From Janthinobacterium sp. Marseille (lineage in GTDB: Bacteria > Pseudomonadota > Gammaproteobacteria > Burkholderiales > Burkholderiaceae_D), in contig NC_009659.1 in assembly GCF_000013625.1 (NCBI RefSeq), positions 3,162,001 through 3,226,000 on the forward strand: a stretch of 64,000 nucleotides of DNA. The letters are read 5' to 3'. The notes under the pieces are model-generated. The model was not told the DNA's origin. It saw nothing but the letters and a program-made list of their open reading frames with translations, and made no database searches. Positions 10,540 to 18,191 of this stretch are shown here, in pieces. Every line of letters starts with the position of its first letter. Positions within the stretch are counted from its first letter, which is position 1. Position numbers and translations under genes: made by a program.

Positions 10540-10633
10540 CAACGCGAACGCGTGTGTGATTTATGCGAATCGTTTGTGAAAACGGAGAGTCGATATCGCC
10601 AAGTTCACATTTGTAAAAAACGTAAACAAAAAA

Positions 10634-10653
10634 AAGCCGGACTAAGCCGGCTT
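10634..10653. terminator. Bidirectional rho-independent terminator
   Basis: Stem AAGCCGG / CCGGCTT with a six-base loop, flanked by an A run on the left and a T run on the right. It lies 21 bp past the stop of the minus-strand chemoreceptor gene and can end that transcript. The T tract on the plus side makes it usable in both directions. Confidence 0.85.
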
Positions 10654-10674
10654 CGTTTTTTTACAACAAAAGAA

Positions 10675-12378
10675 TCAGAACTCTTCCCAATCATCGCCAC
10701 CCGTGGCAGCGCCGTTTGAAATTTTCTTTGTCACCGGCACGGCAATCGCACGATTTGCAGGTGCGCCATGTGACGCGACCCTGGTGCCCACATTCACTTT
10801 CTTCGATGGTGCAGCTGCTGCGGTAATGCTATCCAGTTTGAATACGCTGACCGCTTCAGCCAGTTTCGCTGCCTGTTCATTCAAGGATTCAGCCGCTGCT
10901 GCAGCTTCTTCTACCAATGCCGCATTTTGCTGCGTGACCTGATCCATTTGGCCGATAGCCTGGTTCACTTGCTCGATACCGGCGCTTTGCTCCTGGCTCG
11001 CGGCCATGATCTCGGACATGATGTCTGTCACGTGCTTGACACTTTGTACCACTTCATCCATCGTGACACCGGCCTCGCCTACCAACTTGCTGCCCAGTTC
11101 CACCTTATCGACGGAATCGCCGATGAGCGTCTTGATTTCTTTTGCCGCAGCAGCTGAACGCTGCGCCAGGTTGCGCACCTCACTTGCCACCACCGCGAAG
11201 CCGCGCCCCTGTTCGCCGGCACGCGCTGCTTCGACTGCGGCATTCAAAGCGAGGATATTAGTCTGGAAAGCGATACCGTCGATGACACCAATGATATCGA
11301 CAATTTTTTTCGCCGACGCGTTGATCTGTTCCATCGTATCTACCACGCGCGATACAACTTCACCGCCTTTTTCGGCAACACCTGAAGCGGAGACCGCCAA
11401 CTGGTTTGCCTGGCGTGCATTGTCGGCATTCTGTTTGACAGTAGAGGTCAACTCTTCCATCGACGAGGCAGTTTCTTCCAGCGAGCTTGCCTGTTCTTCG
11501 GTACGGCTGGACAAATCGAGATTGCCGGCAGCAATCTGATTGGAGGCAGTCGCGATCGTCTCGATACCGGTACGTACCTGGCTCACACTTTGCACCAGGC
11601 CGTCATTCATATCGCGCAACGCACGCAATAATTGACCAGTCTCATCGTTCGAACTGGATTGAATTTTGTTGCGTAAATCGCCCGAAGCAACCGTACGTGC
11701 AACGGAAACTGCGTAATCAAGCGGACGCGTGATACTACGTGACAGCAGCCACGCCAGGAATGCGCTCAATATCAATGCGATACTTCCCAATGTAATCAGG
11801 ATAGTACGACCCGAAGCATAAAGCGCATCCACGTCTGCTTTAGCTCTTTGGAAAATCACTTGCTGGAAGCTTACGACTGCCTGCACCGACTCGTTGTAGG
11901 CCGCCATGGCGGGATCCATCTTGGTCTCCACCAATTTCGTTGCTGCCAAGTCGGCTGCCGCATTTGCTTCAGCCTTCAGTTTGAAGACGTCTTTACGAAT
12001 ATCCATATAGGCAGTGCGTTTTTCACCGACTACGCTCATTAGCTTCTTGCCTTCTTCGCTATGAATCAATGCAACGATCTCATTCTGCAGCTTGCTTATT
12101 TCCTGGCTTTGCAGCTCCATTTCCTTCTGGAACTGCTTCTGTATTTCCGCATCATTGCTTCTGATACGCGCAGCCGTCCTGATCGCATTCGCGACATTGC
12201 CGAGATACCATTCATGCGTCAGTCGTTCCTTATGTGCGGCCTCTTCCATATGCACAGTTGCCTGGGCTACGTCTTGCAAGCGCCACACACCTACCACGAT
12301 CATTGATGCCATCAACAGCAGGATCACAGCGAAAGCCAGTCCCAGGCGCATACCAATTTTCAGATTACTTATTTTCAT
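10675..12378 (-). CDS. Methyl-accepting chemotaxis protein (567 aa)
   Basis: Membrane chemoreceptor that relays ligand binding to CheA/CheW. TM1 is at about residues 11-33, then a periplasmic four-helix-bundle-type sensor domain, TM2 at about 190-212, HAMP at about 213-265, and a coiled-coil signalling domain. The highly conserved hairpin tip contains [20 protein letters not shown]. The C terminus ends DDWEEF, an xWxxF-type tail of the kind that docks CheR/CheB. The signalling half is nearly identical to that of the upstream receptor (12543-14246), while the sensor halves differ, so the ligands probably differ. It is last in the cheW-mcp-mcp order, but a terminator lies between it and the upstream receptor. 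The ligand is unknown. Confidence 0.93.
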   Translation of the reverse strand: MKISNLKIGMRLGLAFAVILLLMASMIVVGVWRLQDVAQATVHMEEAAHKERLTHEWYLGNVANAIRTAARIRSNDAEIQKQFQKEMELQSQEISKLQNEIVALIHSEEGKKLMSVVGEKRTAYMDIRKDVFKLKAEANAAADLAATKLVETKMDPAMAAYNESVQAVVSFQQVIFQRAKADVDALYASGRTILITLGSIALILSAFLAWLLSRSITRPLDYAVSVARTVASGDLRNKIQSSSNDETGQLLRALRDMNDGLVQSVSQVRTGIETIATASNQIAAGNLDLSSRTEEQASSLEETASSMEELTSTVKQNADNARQANQLAVSASGVAEKGGEVVSRVVDTMEQINASAKKIVDIIGVIDGIAFQTNILALNAAVEAARAGEQGRGFAVVASEVRNLAQRSAAAAKEIKTLIGDSVDKVELGSKLVGEAGVTMDEVVQSVKHVTDIMSEIMAASQEQSAGIEQVNQAIGQMDQVTQQNAALVEEAAAAAESLNEQAAKLAEAVSVFKLDSITAAAAPSKKVNVGTRVASHGAPANRAIAVPVTKKISNGAATGGDDWEEF

Positions 12379-12421
12379 TTTTATTTCTCAAGTTGGGGGG
12401 AATGATGTTGTGAAAATACGT

Positions 12422-12475
12422 ATACGAAAAAACATCAAGTTGCCAGACCAGCCGGCGAACTTGATGTTTTCGTAT
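12422..12475 (-). terminator. Strong hairpin with U tract between the two chemoreceptor genes
   Basis: Two 18-20 base arms (12422-12441 and 12458-12475) pair almost completely, with a two-base bulge. Read on the minus strand, the inner stem CATCAAGTT...AACTTGATG is followed directly by TTTTTT, the form of an intrinsic terminator. It lies 68 bp after the upstream receptor's stop and 43 bp before the next receptor's ATG, so it may lower expression of the downstream gene. A second hairpin, CGGGACC/GGTCCCG, sits at 12490-12510. Confidence 0.7.
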
Positions 12476-12542
12476 TGTCCAGGTCGGTTCGGGACCAATA
12501 CCAGGTCCCGTTCCTGGTCGCGACTCTCAGGTAAATTTTTAC

Positions 12543-14246
12543 TTAGAATTCTTCCCAATCGTCGCCGTTTGTTGCTGCGCCATTTGCTACTTTTTGACGC
12601 ACCGGAGCAGGAGCTGCAATTGCACGCTTGACTGGTGCAGGGCTGCTGGCTACTGCCGCGATTTTGCTGGCGGTCTTTTTGACCGGTGCGGCGGCGGCCA
12701 CACCATCAAGCTTGAATACACTGACTGCTTCCGCCAGCTTACCGGCTTGCTCATTCAGCGATTCAGCTGCCGCTGCGGCTTCTTCCACCAATGCCGCGTT
12801 TTGCTGGGTGACTTGATCCATCTGGCTAATCGCCTGATTGACTTGTTCGATACCAGCACTTTGTTCCTGGCTCGCCGCCGTGATTTCAGACATGATGTCG
12901 GTCACTTGCTGTACGCCGTGTACGACTTCCTTCATCGTCACACCTGCCTCAGCCACCAGCTTGCTGCCGATCTCGACCTTGTCGACCGAATCACCGATCA
13001 GGGTTTTGATTTCCTTGGCAGCGGCAGCGGAACGTTGCGCCAGGTTACGCACCTCACTTGCCACCACGGCAAAGCCGCGCCCTTGTTCACCGGCACGTGC
13101 CGCTTCCACTGCGGCATTCAAGGCCAGGATATTAGTCTGGAATGCAATGCCGTCGATGACGCCAATGATGTCGACAATTTTCTTCGCCGACGTATTGATC
13201 TCTTCCATGGTGTCGACTACTTGCGATACGACGACACCGCCTTTTTCCGCCACGGTGGAAGCCGAAGCCGCCAATTGGTTCGCCTGGCGTGCATTGTCTG
13301 CATTTTGCTTGACGGTAGAGGTCAGCTCTTCCATCGACGAAGCAGTTTCTTCCAGCGAGCTGGCTTGCTGTTCGGTACGACTCGACAAGTCCAGGTTACC
13401 GGCAGCGATTTGCTGGGTTGCCACACCGATTGCAGTACTACCCTGGCGCACGTTGAAGACTGTTTCGATCAGGCTTTTTTGCATGACTTGCAAACCACCC
13501 ATCAGCTTGCCCATCTCATTGCGTGATTTGACTTCAATACGGCTGGTCAAGTCGCCGGCAGAAATCGCGCTGAAATGATTCAGCATTTCACCCAATGGCT
13601 GCATGATGGCGCGGATCAGGAAGAAAGCTGCGATTGCGACCACGAGCAGGCCAAACAATACGCCGCCAATCGCAGCAATACGAAACAGGGAAAACATCGA
13701 TTGGCTGGATTCATAGCTGGCTGCCGCTGCTTTCATCTGGAATTCCTGCAGCTTTTCCGCACTTTGAGTCATCTTGATGAACAAAGGTGTGGCTTTCTCA
13801 AGCATCAGGAGCTCAGCCTCTTCAAATAAGCCGGCTTGTATCGCTTTTATCAGTGGCAAAGCACCTTCACGCAGATAGGTATCGCGGTTGGCGGTGACTT
13901 CATCTGCCAGTTTTTTTTCATCTGCATTCATCGGCAACGCATAGTATTGCTTCCACGCCGCATCAGATTCATTACGTAAAGTATCAGCGCGCGCAAAAAT
14001 TTCTGCATTTTTGCTACCGCTCGACTTGATCAGTACACGATCAATCGTTGAGCGCGCCTGGAACAAACGCGTTATTGCGGTGTTGATTGCCTGTGAAGAC
14101 GCGAGCTGGTTACCGTATACATCCTGCAATGAATTATTCGTACTTTGCAGGCCAAATACACCCATTGCTCCACCGACGATCAACATGATGCCCATGAAAG
14201 CCATCGTGCCTATCAGGCGCATCTTGATTGATAAGTTATTAAACAT
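12543..14246 (-). CDS. Methyl-accepting chemotaxis protein (567 aa)
   Basis: Paralogue of the neighbouring receptor. TM1 is at about residues 11-33, followed by a four-helix-bundle-type periplasmic domain (TAR-like: early [20 protein letters not shown]), TM2 at about 190-210, HAMP, and a signalling domain with the same conserved hairpin tip. It ends DDWEEF, the probable CheR/CheB tether. The gene follows cheW by 52 bp on the same strand and is very likely cotranscribed with it. Compared with the paralogue, the sensor domain is diverged and the cytoplasmic half is almost unchanged, as expected from duplication or gene conversion. The ligand cannot be read from the sequence. Confidence 0.93.
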   Translation of the reverse strand: MFNNLSIKMRLIGTMAFMGIMLIVGGAMGVFGLQSTNNSLQDVYGNQLASSQAINTAITRLFQARSTIDRVLIKSSGSKNAEIFARADTLRNESDAAWKQYYALPMNADEKKLADEVTANRDTYLREGALPLIKAIQAGLFEEAELLMLEKATPLFIKMTQSAEKLQEFQMKAAAASYESSQSMFSLFRIAAIGGVLFGLLVVAIAAFFLIRAIMQPLGEMLNHFSAISAGDLTSRIEVKSRNEMGKLMGGLQVMQKSLIETVFNVRQGSTAIGVATQQIAAGNLDLSSRTEQQASSLEETASSMEELTSTVKQNADNARQANQLAASASTVAEKGGVVVSQVVDTMEEINTSAKKIVDIIGVIDGIAFQTNILALNAAVEAARAGEQGRGFAVVASEVRNLAQRSAAAAKEIKTLIGDSVDKVEIGSKLVAEAGVTMKEVVHGVQQVTDIMSEITAASQEQSAGIEQVNQAISQMDQVTQQNAALVEEAAAAAESLNEQAGKLAEAVSVFKLDGVAAAAPVKKTASKIAAVASSPAPVKRAIAAPAPVRQKVANGAATNGDDWEEF

Positions 14247-14298
14247 TTTTCCCTCTCAGACCATTTTGTGAGAACCGCTCTCGTTTTATTTTTATTTA

Positions 14299-14775
14299 TC
14301 AGGCGGCTAATTTTTCCATCAGACCCATTTCGGATGAGGACATCAACTTATCGATGTCCAGCAAGATCAGCATGCGCTCTTCTATCGTCCCCAGCCCGAT
14401 CAAAAAGTCAGCATTCATTGAGGTACCCATTTCCGGGGCTGGTTTGATCTGTTCGCCATTGAGTGTGATGACGTCTGAAACGCTGTCGACCACAATTCCG
14501 ACGACACGATTGCCGATATTTAAAATAATGACGACGGTGAATTGGTCATAAGTAGGCGCGCCCAGTTTGAACATGATGCGCATATCCACGATAGGCACGA
14601 TGATGCCGCGCAGATTGATGACGCCTTTAATGAACTCAGGGGCGTTGGCGATTTTCGTAACAGCGTCGTAACCACGAATTTCCTGAACTTTCAGAATATC
14701 GATGCCGTACTCTTCGCTGCCTAACGTAAACGCCAATACCTCGGTTCCTCCGAGAGATTGTTGCTTGTTTTGCAT
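14299..14775 (-). CDS. cheW: Chemotaxis coupling protein CheW
   Basis: 158-residue single-domain CheW, the usual length. The adaptor links receptors to the CheA kinase in polar arrays. Typical features are the early ILx[17 protein letters not shown] strand, the [13 protein letters not shown] motif near residues 53-65, and [11 protein letters not shown] near 97-107. There are no extra domains. It heads a cheW-mcp-mcp unit with no cheA or cheY in the window, so it probably serves as an accessory coupling protein for a main chemotaxis cluster elsewhere. The start at 14775 fits family alignment ([19 protein letters not shown]). Confidence 0.95.
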   Translation of the reverse strand: MQNKQQSLGGTEVLAFTLGSEEYGIDILKVQEIRGYDAVTKIANAPEFIKGVINLRGIIVPIVDMRIMFKLGAPTYDQFTVVIILNIGNRVVGIVVDSVSDVITLNGEQIKPAPEMGTSMNADFLIGLGTIEERMLILLDIDKLMSSSEMGLMEKLAA

Positions 14776-15223
14776 GGGTGGCCTGTTTGTAAGAAGGATT
14801 GTTTTTTTGCGCTGTGGAGAAGCTTTTTAGCGTAAAAATATTTCACAGTTGAAGCGGAAAATAAAAGCCTTCAACCTCATCCTGATTACGTCATTCCGGA
14901 AGGAATCTTTAGCGGGAAACGGGGTCCTCGCAAAGGATATTGCGAGCTATGTGTGAAGAAGTGTTAAATCGAGAAAAACGCTTGTATATTTGGTACGATT
15001 TTTAACGTTTCATTGAGGGAAAAACCGATTTCCACCTTCGCCTTGCGGACGATAGTAAACAAGCAATATCGTGATCAATATCTATTCATCATCAAGAGTC
15101 TTTCCAAATACTTAGCATTCGCAAGCGGAATGCTTCTTATTGAGCAAGGCAAAACGCATTGTTCGATTGGCTTTGCACCAAAAGTCGGGCTCTTCAGCAG
15201 CTCAGGCAAGTGACGAATAAGCG
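14776..15223. other. Intergenic region upstream of cheW
   Basis: No credible gene is seen; a 66-codon frame with a TTG start at 15013 has no recognisable features. Two short inverted repeats are visible: CTCGCAA-N6-TTGCGAG at 14927-14946 and ATTCC-N4-GGAAT at 14893-14906. The second resembles the TTTCC-N4-GGAAA palindromes elsewhere but is weaker. The region must carry the cheW promoter; no confident sigma-28 or sigma-70 match was found by eye. Confidence 0.5.
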
Positions 15224-17749
15224 CTATTCGTCCCTGCACAGGATGGTTTTTTTGATGATGGCATGGACGCCCCAGTTACCATTAACGACTTGGGTAATGC
15301 CAAAATCCACCGCGACCGAGATTAAAGAGATAGCTTCATCTTCATTCAGGCCGTGCGCCGTCATCAGATAACGCCGGGTCTTGCGGAAGGCATCGCGCAT
15401 CGCCATATCGAGCGAGGCTTTTTTGTAGATATCGGCTTGCGCATTTGCTCCCAGCTCAACCAGATGGTTGGCATAGCTCAACCCCTGGATCACCCACTCG
15501 GTCTCGCTTTCGAGGAAAGGATGGTCCAGTTCATCGAGGAAGCTGCCGGCGATGTCTTTTTTCTTGTGCAGGACTAACTGGAATTCCCCGGTCAGTGAAC
15601 ATTCAATCGCCGTTCCGCACAGTTCTGAATCGCCTTGCGATGCATGCGGATCGCCAACTGAAAACAAGGCTCCCGGTACTGCCACCGGCAGGAATAAAGT
15701 CGAGCCCTTGGCAGCACGCCAGTTATCCAGGTTGCCACCAAAGGAACCCGGCGGGACCGAATCGACTTCGTCATCGAGCAATGGCGCGACCGCCATCACA
15801 CCGAAGTGCGGCCGAATCGGAATCCTAGCGTTTTTCAACACACCATAATTCTTGACGATGCTGCTGTGATCAACCGGGATGCCTGGATAATCGATGGTGT
15901 CATGCCGCACGCCAAAGGGATCGGTTTGCGGTGTCCAACGGAAGTTGTAGACCGCCTTTGCACAACAGTCATGCGCCGCATGTTCGATCTCATAAATCGT
16001 CACAACTTCGCGTGGCTTGGGTTCGGTAAGCAGGTCGTGATAGTGGAAGCCCCACCAGGACGCCGCATTGCTGCCAAATGATTTGCCGACATACTCTTCA
16101 GCAGCAGCCGGTCGCGTCTGGATATCAAGTATGCGTATTTCCAGTACGTCGCCCGGCTCGGCATCTTGTACATAGACCGGGCCGGTACAGATATGTACGC
16201 CGAATCCTTCGCCGGCACCGCGACCGTATATCGAACTGTCGATAGGGCCGGAACCGCGCCGGTCTACCGACTTACCCTTCGCATCCCAATGGAATACGCT
16301 TTCGGCACCGGGATCGCCTTTGATCATGCGTTCATAGTCATCATAAGCATGCTGCGTCAGCGTTTCTATCGTGACGCAATCGCCGGATTGCACGGTGACC
16401 ACGGGTTTAATGGTTTTACAGAAGTAACCCCAGTGCACGGTCTTGTCCGATACCGGGATGTAGTGATGTTTGCTGTGCACCGAGCGCTTGAGCGACACTT
16501 CATCATTTGCCGAAATGTGTCCATGCTCAGGCAAAGGTAAGGCGGTCACTTCATATTCGGCAATTTCATTCAGGATACTGGTGAACTGGTGACGCAAGCC
16601 ATCCTGCTCATCCGGTATATGCAAGGCACTGACTGCACCGGTCGCCTTGCGACTATTGCGCCGCTTTTCAGAAGTCTGCGCTGCATTGATGGCCGGCCGC
16701 CCCCTTTGCAGGTGCAGGGCCACCGGCTTGCCGGCAGAAGCACGGTATGCTTTCGGGCTGATGCCGAATTCCAGGTTGAAGGCACGACTGAAATTCGCAG
16801 CATCATTAAAGCCCCAACGGAAACACAGTTCGCATATCGTCAGGTGCTTCAACGCGCTATTGGCCAAATCATTGCGACAACGATCCAGCCGACGCTTTTT
16901 TACGTACTCGCCAAAGGTGGTATCACCACCTGCAAACAACTTTTGTATATAGCGTGCGGAGAGGTTTTCGATACGGGCGATTTCGCTGATGGAAACCTCG
17001 GGATCTGTCAGCCGGTTTTCAATACTGCGACAAACCCGACGCAAATGTCCAAGCTGTACGGAGGTGGAATGCTCGGCATCAGGATCGCTTGCCTCTTCCG
17101 CATCACCATTCCTGGCCATGCCGGCGATCAGCAAACTGGTCAGGCTCGCTTCCATCTGTCCCAGGTCTTCCGGGCTTAGTCCATCGAAATGCTCACCTAT
17201 TGAATACAGGAAATCAGCACTGATGCCACCGGCACCATGATTCGTCACGACCCGGTTGAGATCGCTCGCACCGGTACGCATCAGGCGCGCCAGGAAGCCG
17301 GCTTCCTTCAACTCGATCAGGATCGCGGTGAATGCTGTTTGCAGTTCGAGGCGCCAATCCTGTTGCGGGTTAACCAGGAAGATATCGCCGGCATTCATGC
17401 GTGCCGATTCCGGCCCGACACTCAGTTGCCCCTGCCCTTCCAGCAAAGCGAGGATTAATACGACGTCGTTGCGCTTGCCGACTGCATCCTGCGGCGAATG
17501 CAAGATCTGTGGTGAACCGTGCAGTTTGGCGAACACGGAAGCATGGGACGATATGCTGACTGAGGCGCAACCATGCAAGGGACTACGCTCCGACGGTGGC
17601 AGATCGCAGGTCAGCCCGATCCGGGCCAAGGTCTGCAACCATGCGCCGGCGCGTAATTCGCCGGGAAAGGCGTCAGTCGAAAAACGATTCAAGTTATCAA
17701 GCATGCTTACCCAAGCCTTCACATCCGAAATGCTGTCTGACGACGGCAT
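15224..17749 (-). CDS. Fusion of AraC-family regulator and acetamidase/formamidase (841 aa)
   Basis: One uninterrupted frame encodes two proteins that are normally separate. Residues about 1-230 form an AraC-type cupin/sensor domain (AraC_binding_2 style). Residues 235-345 are a double helix-turn-helix AraC domain (EIARIENLSARYIQKLF, then ANFSRAFNLEFGISPKAYR). A linker of about 50 residues follows, and residues about 395-841 form a full-length FmdA/AmdA-family amidase (SKHHYIPVSDKTVHWGYF, GPVYVQDAEPGD, HFGVMAVAP, GDPHASQGDSELCG). This family hydrolyses formamide or short amides to ammonia and the acid. No transporter or amide operon is adjacent. The gene is divergent from the LysM-FecR operon across 442 bp. 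Fusion suggests a DNA-binding enzyme that may sense its own substrate; this is inference. Confidence 0.88.
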   Translation of the reverse strand: MPSSDSISDVKAWVSMLDNLNRFSTDAFPGELRAGAWLQTLARIGLTCDLPPSERSPLHGCASVSISSHASVFAKLHGSPQILHSPQDAVGKRNDVVLILALLEGQGQLSVGPESARMNAGDIFLVNPQQDWRLELQTAFTAILIELKEAGFLARLMRTGASDLNRVVTNHGAGGISADFLYSIGEHFDGLSPEDLGQMEASLTSLLIAGMARNGDAEEASDPDAEHSTSVQLGHLRRVCRSIENRLTDPEVSISEIARIENLSARYIQKLFAGGDTTFGEYVKKRRLDRCRNDLANSALKHLTICELCFRWGFNDAANFSRAFNLEFGISPKAYRASAGKPVALHLQRGRPAINAAQTSEKRRNSRKATGAVSALHIPDEQDGLRHQFTSILNEIAEYEVTALPLPEHGHISANDEVSLKRSVHSKHHYIPVSDKTVHWGYFCKTIKPVVTVQSGDCVTIETLTQHAYDDYERMIKGDPGAESVFHWDAKGKSVDRRGSGPIDSSIYGRGAGEGFGVHICTGPVYVQDAEPGDVLEIRILDIQTRPAAAEEYVGKSFGSNAASWWGFHYHDLLTEPKPREVVTIYEIEHAAHDCCAKAVYNFRWTPQTDPFGVRHDTIDYPGIPVDHSSIVKNYGVLKNARIPIRPHFGVMAVAPLLDDEVDSVPPGSFGGNLDNWRAAKGSTLFLPVAVPGALFSVGDPHASQGDSELCGTAIECSLTGEFQLVLHKKKDIAGSFLDELDHPFLESETEWVIQGLSYANHLVELGANAQADIYKKASLDMAMRDAFRKTRRYLMTAHGLNEDEAISLISVAVDFGITQVVNGNWGVHAIIKKTILCRDE

Positions 17750-17963
17750 TAATCCTGTTTCACTGCAATATTACGACAGCTTCTACGCGATGGACCGGAC
17801 TGGGAAAAAGAATGCCAAGCTACTTACCCGCACGCAACATTGTCCAGCAAATCCTGTGTTACGGTATGCCTATAGAATTCCGCAAATACTAGGCCGCACC
17901 GCCCGGGTAAACTTGTTCACTGGCGCACAACTTATTGTTTTTTGCAGAAAAACCACAGCGAAA

Positions 17964-17981
17964 TATTTCCATACGGAAATA
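17964..17981. repeat. Palindrome TATTTCC-N4-GGAAATA
   Basis: Perfect 7-bp arms with spacer ATAC. The arms are the same as at 10483-10500 and the core is shared with 10393-10414. It lies between the divergent AraC-amidase and LysM-FecR genes and could act on either. Confidence 0.5.
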
Positions 17982-18074
17982 AATGTGCACGCATGTACCA
18001 GATTTAACATGCGTCGCCTCGTTATCATAAGAAACGAGGCCAGTCCTAGCAAAAACAAGGACATACGGGATCGA

Positions 18075-18129
18075 TGTTTGCAAATGTTAACGTTTCGCGG
18101 CCGTTCGGCTTTCCTGATACACCTATAAT
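18075..18129 (+). promoter_or_regulatory. Putative activator box and -10 element of the LysM-FecR/CHASE2 operon
   Basis: The box TGTTTGCAAATGTTAACG (18075-18092) is followed after 31 bases by TATAAT (18124-18129), 63 bp before the GTG start at 18192. No -35 consensus is present. If transcription starts about 7 bases after the -10, the box lies at roughly -61 to -44, a common place for OmpR-type activators. The arrangement repeats the one before the DUF11 gene. Confidence 0.6.
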
Positions 18130-18191
18130 TCCCGAAATCAATAAATCACCACATATCCAAAGGTTTCGCGAAGTACTTTACGAGGCAAGCA

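Larger units (their letters stand above)
10075..10674. other. 600-bp AT-rich regulatory region upstream of the giant surface operon
   Basis: No coding sequence is supported here. The region holds at least three copies of an 18-bp box (best at 10207-10224 and 10522-10539, weaker at 10602-10619), two TTTCC-N4-GGAAA palindromes (10393-10414 and 10483-10500), an inverted repeat AAACGTT-CGTC-AACGTTT around 10200-10217, and the terminator of the facing chemoreceptor gene at its right end. The density of repeated motifs points to complex control of the minus-strand DUF11/OmpA operon. Confidence 0.7.
17750..18191. other. 442-bp divergent regulatory region
   Basis: Lies between the minus-strand AraC-amidase gene and the plus-strand LysM-FecR gene. 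It carries the palindrome at 17964-17981, an 18-bp box at 18075-18092, a -10-like TATAAT at 18124-18129, and an inverted repeat CCTCGTT/AACGAGG around 18016-18042. No gene is seen. Confidence 0.6.

Noticed and set aside
15013..15213. 66-residue TTG-start frame
   Set aside because: No ribosome site, no domain and atypical composition in an intergenic region; not supported as a gene.
18016..18042. CCTCGTT/AACGAGG inverted repeat as a terminator
   Set aside because: It lies upstream of both divergent genes and has no T tract; more likely an operator or chance repeat.
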